Assembly: GCA_947683625.1 (NCBI GenBank)
Contig: CANTUR010000145.1
Span: forward strand, 2,435,501-2,499,500
Direction of reading: 5' to 3'
Source: Mallotus nudiflorus
Taxonomy: Eukaryota; Streptophyta; Magnoliopsida; Malpighiales; Euphorbiaceae
DNA: 64,000 nucleotides
This document shows, piece after piece, positions 49,180 through 62,789 of the stretch. The translations under genes were made by a program, and so were the position numbers. Numbering within the stretch: position 1 is the first letter of the stretch; every line of letters starts with the position of its first letter. The notes under the pieces were generated by a model. That model was not told the origin of the DNA. It saw only the letters and a list, made by a program, of their open reading frames with translations, and did no database searches.

Positions 49180-52060
49180 ATACATCAAGGAAAAGTGAAA
49201 ATTTTAAGTTGGAATACTCTTTTTTATATCTTGGATATTCTTTATCGAATGTATCTTTTAATACAATACTTTATGCTCCCAGAGTATATCAATAATAAGA
49301 AGAAGTTTATTCATCAACTTGCTTTCACCCACACGAAGGACCTTCTCATAAATAATAGAATACAGTGAAAATGGAGTAGTAGCCATAGTGTAAACTATAT
49401 TTTCTTTCTATTGTAAGCACTGTGAACTATCTGCTTTAAAAAGATAATTGGAAAGTCTATTGACTTGGCTATGAAATGAGGCTATTTGCTATTCTTTTCC
49501 TCATGTAATAGTAACCAATCTCCCCTTCCCCATGCTCCTTGGACCTTATTCCATTGTGATATAAAGCACGATATTCTATAGGAGCAAAAGGCTCTTATAC
49601 TTCTAAACTCAACCTAAGGTAGCCTCTCTCTTAAAAGTGATACCACCTAATTAAAGAAAGCATTCTAATAGTAGCTGATGAAACTATAACACGAATAGCT
49701 ACCTCCTCTTCCCTTTGATTGGGTTTTTTTACAAAGACTCGGTTGATTTTTGGCCTTGCACCAGGATGAACATCATTCCTTGCCATTATTCTCTTCTTCC
49801 ACTAGGTATCAACAGACCAATAACCTAGAATAGGGGTCAGAGTAGAGAAAGGAGAGCAGACAACAACTTTGCCATTCTAGCTTGATAAAAAATATAAAAG
49901 AAAATATTTGATTCTTTGATACAAGCAGAAAGAGGGCCTATAGCTCATTAATCCATGCCAATAGGTGGAATTGATACACTTAGATTGAGCAATATAGTCC
50001 ATCACATACTAGGGCCATCCTATAAAAGAAAAATCTCATTCTATAATAAATGAATTGTCTCACATGCTCTAAAGTCTTGGGACTGATCTTACCATTAGGC
50101 CTGCACCTAAGATCAACCCTAACCTACTTTTAATTCGTTAACAACTGATTGCATTTCTTATGACAAGCAGCCAATGAGTGTAATTATAGGCCTTACCGCA
50201 TCCTCTTATGCTAGTAGCTACTACTACTTATAATTCCCCTTTCCTAAAAGAAATTCTTATGCTAGGTTCACATCTCAAACTTTGATTTTAGATTAGTCCA
50301 AGGGTACTAGCCTAAAGGCAAGAAACCCTATCTAAAACTGCTTAATAATGAGGATCCCTTGGGGACAACATTGACCCTTTATCTCAAGCAGGTAGAATTC
50401 GACTTAAGCAAAGAAGCTATAGTAGATCTTTCAATTGAAAGGAAAGAAGAAGAAAGCAACCTAATGAATAAGAAGCCAAAGTCAAGGAAGAAGAAGAAGT
50501 AAAGGAAAAGGACTGAAGAAGAAGGCAGAGTGAAGTTAGGGCAGAATCCAGGCAGGGCGAAGTGTAGAGAAATTCCTATCAAAGAAATGCAAGCACTAGT
50601 TTATTTCTTATTATTAATGCTTAAATTGTACTATTTCTAAGGATCAAAGGTTGCTTCCTTTTTTAGTGGTAGTAGAAAGCATAGAGTAGCAAGCATGACT
50701 TAGGCGGAAGCAGAAGTTTATGCTTGCATTGCTGACTTTGTAATTTATTAGTGAAGTGGACTACAGAAAGGCAGGGCATTAAGGTTGATAGATTGGTTGA
50801 ATCAAGTTTGATAGCCAATTAAGTACACCCTGGTTGTTATAGGAAAGATAAATCTTAGAAGAAAGTGGTGGTAGTGGTAGGAAAGCCTAACTATATTGAT
50901 TAATTCTAGTTGAGTGAAGAAGTGAATACGAAGGCTAATTAAGATTAGATTGCCTCTTCTCTTCCTAAGACCCTATTCCTTTTAATATGGATGGGGATCT
51001 AACTTGACACACTTGAATGAAAGATCAAAATTTTTTTTCCATTTGCTTATTGTCTAAAACACATAAGGAAAGGGAATCCATATGGCATTGCCTAAAAAAA
51101 GCTTGACTATGCCACTTCACTTGATTGTTATACAGTAAGAAAGGCAATCTATTTGGGATATTTCTTTTATATTCATAAGAGAATCAAACTTATTGATTCT
51201 ATGAAGAATAAGTGTATATAAGAAATGCCCTTTAAACTAGCAATCAAACATATGCACCTTACTAAGCAATCAAACTAAAGTGCTAATGTGCCCCTTTATC
51301 AATTAAGTTCTTTTGTGCTAGAGCGCTCATTCAAAAGGATACTATGTGACTCCTTATTGTTTCCCCATAAAGGCCTTTCAAGAGCATTAGGATATGGATT
51401 TTAGATAGGATTATGAGTCTTTTCAAAGGATAGGGTTTCCTCTTCCATTGATAGAAAGACCTTTGTTTGCTTTGGTTTCTTCATATAATAAATTATTAGA
51501 CACCTATTAGTTACATTAATATTAATGATGTCTTTCAGTCACCTATTCCATTGTTTTGCCATGCCAAGGAAAGAAAGCATTGTCTTGGCATCCTTGGGAC
51601 ATAGCATCTAGTCTTTGATTAATCATTCACCATAATACATTCTTAGGACACTGTTATCACATCTGGACATACCTTTCCATAGCATTGGTTGTTTTAGCAT
51701 CCCTATTCACATTCCCTCTTCCCTAGGACAAGATTCACCTGAGAGTGAGAGTGGTCTAAAAACCTTCTTAGATTAGGGCTCTTTGCCTTGCAAAACCCTA
51801 TCTAGACAGATTTTTTGGTCAAACTACTTGACCTAGCTTTGGTGTGATTTTCCTTTCTTAGGACATTGGCATTGAATTGGAAAGGAATAAGAGGAATCCT
51901 CTTTCTTCTGCTTACAAAAGTGGACATATGGTGATACCTGATTAGCTCAAAAAACTATAGTTGTCAAAATTAAATAATAAAATAAGAGAGTTAGTTGGGA
52001 CTGGTCCCAGTTCTCCACCTCCAGGGCAGGGGGTGAGAATGAAGGTTTCTTTCTTCCTAA
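49180..52060. other. Mitochondrial-type DNA without recognisable gene
   Basis: Nothing recognised on either strand. A purine-rich patch lies near 50440-50540 (GAAGAAGAAG runs). Confidence 0.5.
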
Positions 52061-52070
52061 CTTCCCCCCA

Positions 52071-52325
52071 TTGACACTTAGGGACATAGGAGCTATAGAG
52101 AATCTTAGACAAGGAGAAGATCTCTTCATAGAAGCTACCCGGGCTCGACTCTTTTTTGAGGGAATCCCTATAATGGATCCCCAAGATGTACGAAGGGTCT
52201 GTTTTATCATATGGGAGGGGTGGAATTTAAGACAACTATGCTATAATGTGAGGGCTATCTTAAATCCCCACTATAGTATTTATATGGAGTTTCTCATAAA
52301 TTTTCATGAGCTTAATGGTCCTTAG
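52071..52325 (+). CDS. Unrecognised open frame upstream of nad3
   Basis: 84 codons starting MTLRDIGAIENLRQGEDLFI, with no membrane segment. It ends about 100 bases before the nad3 start. It stays open where neighbouring genes are broken, but I cannot assign it. It may be a fragment of a mitochondrial ORF or chance. Confidence 0.25.
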   Translation: MTLRDIGAIENLRQGEDLFIEATRARLFFEGIPIMDPQDVRRVCFIIWEGWNLRQLCYNVRAILNPHYSIYMEFLINFHELNGP

Positions 52326-52429
52326 CTTAGGCACAAATTGAGCTCATGAAAATATTCTCTTCTCTTATTGATTTTTTTAAGTATGCCGCTTCACATGCAA
52401 GGAGCAATAGAACCAAGTGGGTTGTATTG

Positions 52430-52785
52430 ATGTTAGAATTTGCACCTATTTGTATCTATTTAGTGATTAGTCTGCTAGTTTCTTTGATCCCACTTGGTGT
52501 TCCTTTTCCATCTACTCCCAATAGGTTGACCTATTAGAAAAATTATCGGTCTACGAATGTGGTTTCGATCCTTTTGGCGATAATAGAAGTCATTTTGATA
52601 TATGATTTTATCTTATTTCAATTTTATTTATTATCCTTGATCTGAAAGTAACCTTTTTCTTTCCTTGGGAAGTAGCTTCCAACAAGAGTGATTTGTTTGG
52701 ATTTTGGTCCATGATGGCCTTTTTATTGATTTTGATGATTAGACCTCTCTATGAATGGAAAAGGGGTACTTTGGATTAGGAGTAA
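52430..52785 (+). pseudogene. nad3: Mitochondrial NADH dehydrogenase subunit 3, frameshifted
   Basis: NAD3 is a membrane subunit of respiratory complex I. The copy starts MLEFAPICIYLVISLLVSLI, keeps its frame for 35 codons (the final ...NRLTY), then loses one base near 52536. The next frame carries FDPFGDNRSHFDI, VTFFFPW and FGFWSMMAFLLIL to YEWKRGTLD-stop-E-stop. Its length of 356 bp is one less than the normal 357. Two in-frame stops arose by transition (CGA to TGA; TGG/CGG to TAG). rps12 begins 47 bases after the final stop, the usual plant mitochondrial nad3-rps12 arrangement. Confidence 0.95.
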
Positions 52786-52832
52786 TCACTAGTGATATGG
52801 AATAAATCAGGGGAAGGACAAAGGAAAGAGTG

Positions 52833-53215
52833 ATGCCTACATTAAATTACTTGATTCATCATGGTAGAGAAGAAAAATAGTGCACAGACCATACTTGAGC
52901 TTCAGATCAATGTCCCTACAATCAAGGAGTAAGCCCGCGTGTTTTAATGAGAATGCCAAAAAAACCTAATTTAGCTCTACGTAAGATAGCAAAAGTGCAG
53001 TTGAGTAAAAGTATGGGCATGATATATTTGCTCACATTCTAGGTGAAGGTCATAATTTGCAAGAACATTCTATGGTGTTAATAAGAGGAGGTAGAGTAAA
53101 AGATTCACCAAGTGTGAAATCCCATTGTATTTGAGGAGTTAAGGACTTATTGGGAATTCTAGATCGATGAAGAGGTAGATCCAAATATGGTGTGGAAAAA
53201 CCAAAATCAATATGA
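52833..53215 (+). pseudogene. rps12: Mitochondrial ribosomal protein S12, decayed
   Basis: S12 is a small-subunit protein of the decoding centre. The copy starts MPTLNYLIHHGREEK-stop and continues, with frame changes, through MPKKPNLALRKIAKVQLS, GEGHNLQEHSMVLIRGGRVK, DSPSVKSHCI-stop and RGRSKYGVEKPKSI-stop. The span of 383 bp against the usual 378 bp reflects small indels. It sits directly downstream of nad3, with which it is normally co-transcribed. Several Arg codons have become stops (CGA to TGA). Confidence 0.95.
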
Positions 53216-53219
53216 ATGG

Positions 53220-55060
53220 AAGATTCCTCTTACATTGCTTTCCTACAAGCCTCCTCTCGAGATTTTACTTTTTAAGGCACTGATGCCAACTATAAATATA
53301 TGATCGAATGTGCTCTTGTCTATTTTTAGACTTTTTACTTTTTGCCTTTGATCTTTAAAGGCTTTCCTAATGGAATAAATGTTGCTGCTCCTTTTATTCT
53401 AAGTTCTCATGACTTCGCTCTCAATATGCATGGACTTCCTAATTAAACTAAGATGGATTGGGTTATTGGCTTAGAGAAGGTTTGCTTAGGGAAGGAATAA
53501 CAACAAGCGTTGTTGGTTGAAGAATAAAATAAAGGAATTTCCATGGGCGGTGGGAGGGTAAGTGGCAGTAGTCAATGAAAACGGATAAAATGATATATGT
53601 AGATAGAGATTCCTCTACATGATTAGGCAAAGTCAAGTCATTTAGGAAAGAAAAATTCCTAGGTTGAGGAGCTAATGTTGAAGAAAGGCCATCGGGTTCC
53701 TTGAAGTGAATTCAAAGCTTTCAATTGGAGCAATTAAAAAGATTTCATCTTTTTACTCTAATAGAGTTGACATAATCTTGCTACTTGGTTCACCGAAACT
53801 TGCATTTCGTGTTGCAGCCCCAGGTGTAATACCTACATCATCTATTTGAACATATCCTATATACCCACATGAGATCAATGGTGCAAGACCGTCGATCCTA
53901 AGTCATGACTAAAAACCTAACAGGATCTTGAGCTATAGATTGGGTCATTATGGGCCAACTACTATATGAAAAAAGTTTTGCTATAACCTCCCCTTAACTA
54001 GTATAAGCACACGTGCCCTCCTAAACTGTCCTTCAATAGAGGTCCCTATAATCCCAGTCTAGGCCATTCGAGATGAGGAATGTACTGACTCTTAAGATGA
54101 GAACTTATTTTCTTTGTTTATGCTGAGAAGAGAACGATCATCGCGATGCACATAGGTAATTTGATTAGTTCAAATTAGTCAAGATCAATAGTCAGAATAA
54201 GCCAATTCAATCCATTCCCCATTACTAAGATAAAGGATCAAATGAACTCTTATAAGACAAAGCATCTAATCCCATCCCTGAGATAAAAAATGGGCAGCAC
54301 ATAAAAAGAAAGAGTGTAGTGAATCAAATCAAGTGAAACCTACATAAGTGCAAGTCTACCCTAATGATACTGGACTGATCCATGTAGTGCACGATTACAT
54401 TACCTCATCCGATCAAAATGCCAGAAAGAGGCTTAGCCCAATAATGAAAGAAAAGACCAACCTGGGAATGAGCACAGATCCACCAACAACCATAGTGAAA
54501 GTCTAAGCTTTAAGCCATTATGCCATAAAATAAAGTATGTAGCAAAGTTCTATAGAATACATGCCTAGAAGAATTAACTTCTCAAAATAAAAGAGATAGA
54601 AGAGCTAGGAATACGGCCAACTTCCTTATCAGCAGTGAATATGACTGCTTTCTCAATAACTAGATCATTCTAATATATAATCTTTTGAACTAAACGTACC
54701 GATTGCTATCTTCAAATTTACAAACAAAATAAAAGCTTCGTAGTGAAACATGAAGCACATCAGCCCATTCTTTCCTATTTGGATTGTCTTAGTCCCTTAC
54801 CTTTGGGGGGTTACCTATGATGCATATATCAAGGAGCTTGAATTTTGACTAACCTACTAGAGTGCCAACCATTTTCTGCTTGCTTTCTTTTCTTGTACAA
54901 TTAAACTTGGTGTCATTTAGAGAGGCAGTAAAATATAAATTCTTTTTAGCCCTAAGGGGCCTATTTGCCATTATTCAATAACAAGCAACATAGAACCTGG
55001 TGCTCTTACTTCATTTGTCTTCATGTAGTTCTAGGTCCTCTAGCTATTAGTGTTGGTAGC
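53220..55060. other. Mitochondrial-type DNA without recognisable gene
   Basis: Downstream flank of nad3-rps12. No gene or RNA recognised. Confidence 0.5.
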
Positions 55061-55078
55061 TCTCCTTCTAGTAATACA

Positions 55079-56760
55079 TTATAGGTTATCGTCTATAAAG
55101 AAAAAATGTGACACTCTTGGACTGTGTTGACTAACTGCAACTCCTTGGTTTAAACCTTCATTTTCCACCTTGTAAAGTAGAGATGAGAAACCTTTTGCAC
55201 AAATGATAAAAAGATAAGGGGATCTCTTAAGGGAAAATAAATAGTCTTTTGGTTCTTTATTGATAAATACAGAGTAAGTAACAGTTGACACACATTTCAT
55301 TATTAGAGAAACCCATCTCTTATCAAAACTCAAAGCAAGCATTATACGCTCCAAAAATACCCACTCCACCTGATCATAAGCTTTACTCATGTCCAGCTTC
55401 AAAGCTATATTCCCTACTTTCCCCATTGCTTATTTTTTTAAGAAGTGCATGGTTTTAAAAGCCACTATGATGTTATCAAAAATTAAGCTCAGGTAATAAG
55501 CAAGGGCTATAACCTCAGGTAATATTAGTTTAAGCCTATTAGTTAGGACCTTATAAATTTTTTTATAAACAACATTACAACGGCTAAGGGGCCTAAACTC
55601 ATTAACATTTTGTGGGTTCTAGAATTTTTGAATTAATGTAAGTAGGGTATAGTTCACATTCTTTAACATATTACCTTAATTTTAAAAAGATAGGATCGCA
55701 TTTTCTATATCCCTACCTAATACATGCCAAAACTATTGACAGAATAGAGTAGGCATACCATATGGTCCATGTGATTTAGAAGGATGTATATGAGCAAGAG
55801 CATGTTTAACCTCTTCTCTTTCGTTAAAAAAGGTTGAAGAAGGTTTAAGTTCATCTCTGTCGTAACTCATCTCTCGATATTCTCAATGAATGAATTTACA
55901 TGTGGTGGGTTAGTTATGGTGAAAAGATTTTTGAAGTAATCCACTAAAATTTCTTCAACTTTTCCTTGATCTGGCTACCACTCCCCTAAAGCATCCCAAA
56001 TTCCATATATACTATTACATTTTTGTCGCTGGAAGGCTTATTTATGGAAGTATTCAGTGTTTCTGTAACCTATCTTAAGCCATACTGCCCTTGGACATTG
56101 TCTTTACATCAATTCTTATTGCTCTAACAGGTGATTAATTTCTCTCGACAACTACCTCTCCTTTCCTTCTCTTGGGTATCTATTGAATCTGAACTATGCT
56201 GAACTAAAGCCAACTCTTGTTTCTTCCATTGTAAAGAATGTTGAATATGTCCAAATGAGTGTTTGTTCTAGAGCCAAAGATTAAGATTAGTATGACACAA
56301 TTTAATATTTTGATTGACTTGATAAAGGGTTGATTAATTAATTAGGCTATTCTAAGCTGTAAGGATAACCTCCTCGCACTTGCTGAGGCTCAGCCACATC
56401 GAATCAAATTGAAATAATTTCTTCTGGGGCCTGGATACGCACAGTTGACCTTCACTATTAAGTAGCATAGGATCATGATCTAAAGTAGAGGCTGCTGGAT
56501 GTTTGACCACAACTAGGGGAAATAACTCACACCAAGAAGCTGTAGCCATAGCTCAATCTAAGCACTCTCGTACTTTTTTCCCAGCCTTTCTTCAATTTGA
56601 CCATTTAAAAGCATGTCCCATGTACCTAAGATCATGTAGGGTACAGTGTGCTAATGCCTCTTTGAAGACTCGCATTAAACTGGGGGCTCAATCTTCTGAC
56701 CCTATCATTTCACTAATGTGTAGAATTTTATTATAATCATAGATAAATAAAGAGCTTTCT
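55079..56760 (-). mobile_element. LINE fragment C: endonuclease end to RT catalytic region
   Basis: Minus-strand order: HDLRYMGHAFKWSN (endonuclease, normally DLG..G..FTWSN), RECLD-stop-AMATASWCELFP, STLDHDPML (SDHxP), KKLFQFDSMWLSLSKCEEVI, then the RT palm NIALKLDMSKAYDQVEWVFL (motif A, KLDMSKAYDRVEW) and ending HFFFIDDNL (motif C, normally FADD, here FIDD). This is the longest LINE piece in the window, covering endonuclease to the RT active site. The RT thumb and downstream parts are missing. Stops and frame shifts occur throughout. Confidence 0.85.
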
Positions 56761-56769
56761 AAAAAGTTG

Positions 56770-59700
56770 CTTACTATAAAAACCCCACTAGTCTTATTTT
56801 TTTCTTTTTTGATCACTAGCCCTTACTCTCAATCACTGATTTAAGAATGAATACTGAGATATCCATTCCCTTTCTAGTCTACTGCCTGATGTCTTTACAT
56901 TGCTAAAGAATCCATAATTGATAGCAAGAGCTACGAATGAATAAAGGGAAAGTACCCATTAGATTGGTAATAGCTCATGTGGGAGTTGAACCTACTACAA
57001 AGAAAGGCTTTTTCAACCAGCTTGAGGTGGTTTAATTTCTAAAGTGCTTCTCCATTTCTTATCCCCCAAGAGCTAATCAAAATAATACCATTCATCCATC
57101 TATTAATAATCAATTCTTCTATTAAGAAGTCCTAGTACAGTTTTAGCAATTAAAGTAATTGGGGATTCTTCTCCACCCTTTCTTTCGTCATCAACTAAGG
57201 AAGTGGAGGTCTAGCTCAATCAATTCTAAGCATCCCCCTCCCATATCTCACCCTTTATTTATAGAATGCTTTTTAAAGAACTAATCAGAGGTACGATAGA
57301 GGACGGGCTACATTGACCTTGCTAAGGATTTCAGCTAGATGGCTATACTAGGAAGGGAAGGGAGAGTGCTATTAGACTTCCAGAAAGTAGTTAAGCTAGT
57401 AAGCTATCGAGTTTGAAAATCCTTCCATCGAATAGAAAAGGTTATTGATCAAAGAAAGCCCTACTTTCTTACTACGCATTTAGGAGAACTAAGATTTATT
57501 GCTTATAGTTCTTTCTTAAGAGAGTTGGCATTTCTCACCATTAGGAGTTATGTCTATGATTGCCAATTCTTAAAAAGTGTAAACTAAAGTAAGGGGGAGA
57601 GAAAGAAAGGGGGATATGTCATGGAAAAATTAGGTTCGATTCTCTATAGCCTAACTCCCATTAGACAACCTCTAATAGGATAGCTAGACCACTAGAACTA
57701 AAACTTCAACTAGATCATTTAGGACTATCCCTCAATGACAGGGAACTAGGTGTCTATAAACTTCCCCTCTTCCTAAAAATTTGGTTAAAGGATAATGAAG
57801 AAAAGGGCACTCTCTGTAGCATTGGCATTGGATGCCTTTGCCTTTAGGACTTTAACAAAATAGTCCCTTTTTGAATGAATGACAAGGAAACCCTTTCAAG
57901 TTGTAACCAACTACCACTCCAATAGAACATGCTTGCTTGGAGAAGGAGTGCCACCCAACCAGGGTTAAATAGGTAGTGAGGACAAATCTTAAACCAAAGT
58001 AAGGAAAGAGCAAAGGGTTGTGGCTAATAATATTGACCTCAAGGAGTGATGAATGAGCAATGATTGAAAAAGGAAAAGTCGAATCCCTTACGGGTACAAA
58101 AATAGGCATTCTAACTTTTCAATCAAAATAAGTATAGTCTCCCTACCTTTAAGACTGATTATGCTAATTCATTTTCCTATTGCCTTTACACACAAAGAGC
58201 AGATAAGGCTAATTAGATACTTTGGAAAAGTCTAAACCTTACTTCGCTTCTTTGCACTCATTCTCTTTCTGGAATAAAATAAGAAGAGGGGATTTCTCAA
58301 TAATAACAAATGGTAGGAAAGAAGAAAGTTATGGAGAGATTTGTTCTGCCAAGGGGCTCTCTATTTAGGTAGGGATATGTATGGGCTAATGCAAAACAAA
58401 AAAGAGAATATTAAGGTAGTTATAACATTTTAGTCTACCATGGGAGTTAAAAACATCCTCTATCAACTTCACCTTTGCCTAGTATGAACTCTTCTTTTAC
58501 CTCATTCAAGATGGATCGATGACTAGGCTAGCCCTTTCTCTTTGATCTAGTAGCAATTTCTTAAAAATAATCAAGGTTGGGAAAAACTCGATTCTTGAAG
58601 AGGACATTTTTGAGGTATAATAAGTGTCCGCTAGCTCTTTTTCTGCCCTCACGATTTTGAGAAAGAAAGATCTCTGTATAGATCAAGCTTCGACGATCAC
58701 TAAGACATGTGATAACAAGCCTAATCTTTATGCTCCTATTAATTTTATGCCTTTTGGTGAATGACTACTCCTGTTGTGTGCTCTAGTGGCTTGATCATGG
58801 ATCTCAAATTTTAATCTTTCAAAGGAAAGGAAGTTGACTTGCATCTATGTTATTAGTCCCATTGCTTCCCTTCTGTGGAATGTCTTTGTCTCAAAACCAT
58901 GGTGTGTGTGGTTGCAATCTTCATGTATCAAGAGAAGGGGAATCCCTCCTACCTATCCTATCATACATCATTCTCAGGAATCACTATATAGAATACATAA
59001 GATATGAAGATCACTCTAAATTAGCATGCAATTTCATTCAAGAAGAAAAAGCTCTTACAATAGTTCATCATCTAGCAAGATCTCTGTCTATTCAACTCCT
59101 TACCATTTTGCTGATAATGAAGATTTTTATCATTTAGCTAGTGTCCATTCCATGTCTTCTTATTAGGAGAAGCCATCATATCCATTTCCCTAGTTTCTAG
59201 ATCTTTGTGATGGTTCTATAGGTTTGATGATTCCATTTTATCTCTTTCCTAGGCCTATTCCAGGTAAGTACCTGGATTGTCACATTTTTTGGCATCCTCA
59301 AGACTATTGACTTGGGAGTGGTTCCCTAGGTCTTTGGTCATTTGAGACCTCTTTGATTTGCATGGGTTTACCTTTTTCTTTTATAATTAGAATTATAATG
59401 GGAATAGGTCCATTAAATTGGCACTTGGCGGGTTCTTACTTAGGTATGTTTTTCTCTGTTCTAACTATGGTTCCTTCTCCTTGGAATGAAAATTTTCCAC
59501 ATCTATGATTATGGTAGGAGGACGGGATGGCATGTATCCACATCCACATGTGTCCTAAAATAAAATTGGGCGAAATATGGTCTTGTACTGAACTACAGTA
59601 AAAAATTTGTAACTCTCTCGATTGCATCCCATTAGTTTAAGGAAAATAGTCCCTAGTGATTCTTAGGTTGATCTATCATAACCTTGATGGTTGTGAAACA

Positions 59701-62700
59701 AAAGGTAAAGTATTCTTCGCTTATCACTAGGGCTTTTATGATTTCTAGTGTGTAGATGTTGATTCCTTCCCTATTGTAAACCATTGTTCGTCTAATCCTG
59801 ATGTATCCTACGTAGGTGGTAATGTAGACAACATCTAGGCATGGGTGTCTTCTAGCATTTATATTCAAAATGTTAATGTTATTGGTTAAGATGCAATGAT
59901 CCAGGAAGTAAGGAGAAGCAAAATCATTCCCTACTGACTAAAAGGCAATCCTAGAGCTTGAAGATGAAAGATTAAATTTGATTCAAATATTGGAATCATA
60001 CCTCCAGCAGGTAAGGTCAGCTTAAGAATAAAAAGTGGAAGTTTTAAGATGGAAAGAAGACCAAGAAATAAAGAAGAGAATCAGGGATCAATCTATACAT
60101 GGCTTGCCTTTGACTACACATTTTTAATCCAAAGAGAGACATAAAGACCTACCGACGAGGTCTCTTTCATCTAATACGTCTTTCTCCTTTGGTCTATTAG
60201 CTTTTTCTAGGAACATCTTTCTCTTATGAAAAAAAACCTGAATGTATAAGTAAGTTCCTAGCCTAATAAAGAAAAGACGTCTTGGAGAGAACCCAGGGTA
60301 AAGCAGTCAAGGAATGGGATGAGATATGACTTTATTGAAAGCAACTTTTGTTACAATGTATGAATTGAATAAAAGTAGCAATGTGCCATCGAAGAAAAAG
60401 CTAACTTGACCCGATGACAAAAATATACATTCATTGGGTAGGAGAGTAACTCCACTTTAAAGGATGAACCCAACTCCTCGACTAAAAAGAGGCTATAAAG
60501 ATAGAGAGTTTCTAAGGGACTAGCTCGATCTTTGATCACCTTAGATACTTGACCTCAAAGGTAGGGATAGGGCTTTGGGTACGAGAACTATAGGGAGAGC
60601 GTTTTGCCATAAACCTTTATTTATGAGTGAAGGCTACTTAGCAAAGACTAAAAAAGGAACTGGCGAGGTATTCGACTAAAAAAAGTAGGAAGAGGAAGCC
60701 AACCCCCTCGACCAAGAAAGGGAAGCTCTTTGCTAGACTAAGCTAAGTAAAAAAGTAGGTTCCTAGCCCAACTAAAAAGGTGAGGGGACAAGATGATCGA
60801 TAAAGATAGATTTAGAGAAGTTCTAAGATCTCTTAGATTAGAGAGGAAGAATTAGAGTGGGGGTATATGACTTAGTTCATCTCTTGGTATTCTTTACTTT
60901 AGTTCATCTCTTGGTATTCTTTACCAGTGTTGCCCTTAGGGGGAAGGAATAAGACTCAACTTGAGACTGGATGCACTTAGCTGAAGATAGTTGACTTCTG
61001 AGGTATAGGGCAACTATCAAATTGTAACATGCTTTTACATAGGATTTCCTTACAATCTCATAGGGCATACCATTTAAGGCATATGGAAAGAAGGAAATCA
61101 TGCCCCAAGGCTTGATTGGCAATAAAGAAAAAGGGGAATCAAGAGGAACTTCTGGTAAAGGATTCTCCTTCCCTGCTAGTGATAAGGAGGCTACGCATAA
61201 GAATCTAACCTAGGTTATTTCATGCTTTTTCTTAAACCAATGAAAGGGTCTCCCTCTTAGTTGTTTTATAGTAAGCATCATGTCCCCCTATAATGACTTT
61301 TGCTTATAAAAAGTAGGAATAAAAAGAAGTGAGACAATACTATCCCAAATACATTAGTAGAGCTAGCCAGAGAGAGAAGTAAGAGAAAAGTTCACAAAGT
61401 GGTTGAGGAGGTTTTCTAGGTCTTTTACAAGCTGATGTTGTTGAAGGCAAAGAAGACCAACACTTTCTAGTCTAAACAGATTGACTGTTCAAGGTGATAC
61501 CTAAAAATGCCCTCATAACTATAGCTCACTAAAACTTCATAGAAGAGGGAAGCAGGCTTCAAAGCTTTAAGAGCTAGGCTGGCTATTGAGGTTGCCAATA
61601 ATGAAGAGCTTAAAATTGAGGCTTTACTTAAAATAAGAAATTCCCTTGCCCTATGTTCTTTTTGGCGCATTGCCTTCAAGCGACTAAATGCTATCATCCT
61701 TTCCAGTAGACCAATAAGTAATCCAATTTTTCATTGCCTTATCCTATCCAAGATTGTTTTTAAGCCTTCTCTATGGTTTTTCCAAATTGTGCTCTTATGA
61801 CGTATCCAGCTCCAAGGATCTACTAGAGCTCTTCTTTTACCTTGGCCTACATCTGTTATCAGAATTGCTAGAATCAAGTTCTTTATAGGTTTTACATTTT
61901 GGATTTTACTGACTTGCCTAAAAGATAGGAAGAAGGATTAATTAGTTAATACTTTAGCTTAAAGCAGGTAGGTTAGAGTAGCTTAAGTTATAATCAAGGA
62001 ATGTAGTGCTTTATTTAGGGAAAGTACCATCTTGCTTAGATAGAGAGCTAGTTATTTAGCTAAGAAAGCAATTAAGCTAGCTTCTTGTCTCTCAATTAGA
62101 AAGATAATCCAGTCTAACTTTATGAGAAGTAAGAACTAAGTAAGGGATGAAAAAAGGGTCCTGACTAGCTACTATGGAGGAAGTCACTGATAGCTCTTAT
62201 TCTTTTGGGAAGGTCATCTTCTTGCTGAGCAGCTTTATTCTTCTTTCAGGTTCAACATCGATCATGACTAATTCCTATACCGACTACTAGTTATCTAGTC
62301 AATACTTCTTAATGGTTGCTCTATTTACAAGCAACCAAGGTACTTATAGAGTCGATAGAGCTTCTTTGTACAGATTGAATCTATTTCTTGTTGATTGGTC
62401 TTAATATTGGGTTGGATAGTTCTTTTACCTTTCCTTCTCAATTGAGCTAGTCACTGGTTAGATGTAACCCTGTAAGCAATCCAGTCAAGCAAGGTCCTTG
62501 TCTTTGGTCTATCAATCCACTTCCTTCTATTCTTTGAGCTTCTTAGACTAAGGAATTAATTTGGACTTATAACAATTTCCATTGTGAACCAACCATCTTC
62601 TTCCTAACATTGGCAAACAAGATAGAAGGACTAACTCTCTATTGTATATTGTTGGTAAATAGAAATTAGTCTCTTTTAGCTTGCTTGCTCGACCTCAATA

Positions 62701-62780
62701 GAGGTTTTTTGTTTGAATTAAGTATGGTATATAAATCCTTTGCCACTTTTGACATGAAAGGAAATTAGAGTATTAGCATT
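56770..62780. other. Mitochondrial-type DNA without recognisable gene
   Basis: Long stretch with only short frames. A 96-codon plus frame (58847-59137) and a minus frame at 59868-59653 were read and not recognised. No tRNA could be folded with confidence. Confidence 0.45.
60872..60925. repeat. Tandem duplication, 27-bp unit, two copies
   Basis: TTAGTTCATCTCTTGGTATT... occurs at 60872-60898 and again at 60899-60925 with no mismatch over the first 26 bases, so it is recent. Confidence 0.9.
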
Positions 62781-62789
62781 CCTCACCTT

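Noticed and set aside
56503..56736. 77-codon plus-strand frame
   Set aside because: Antisense to the LINE endonuclease region, which explains the DNA on the other strand.
57600..57660. tRNA-like T-loop (GGTTCGATTCTC) as a tRNA gene
   Set aside because: No matching acceptor stem, D arm or anticodon arm could be placed upstream.
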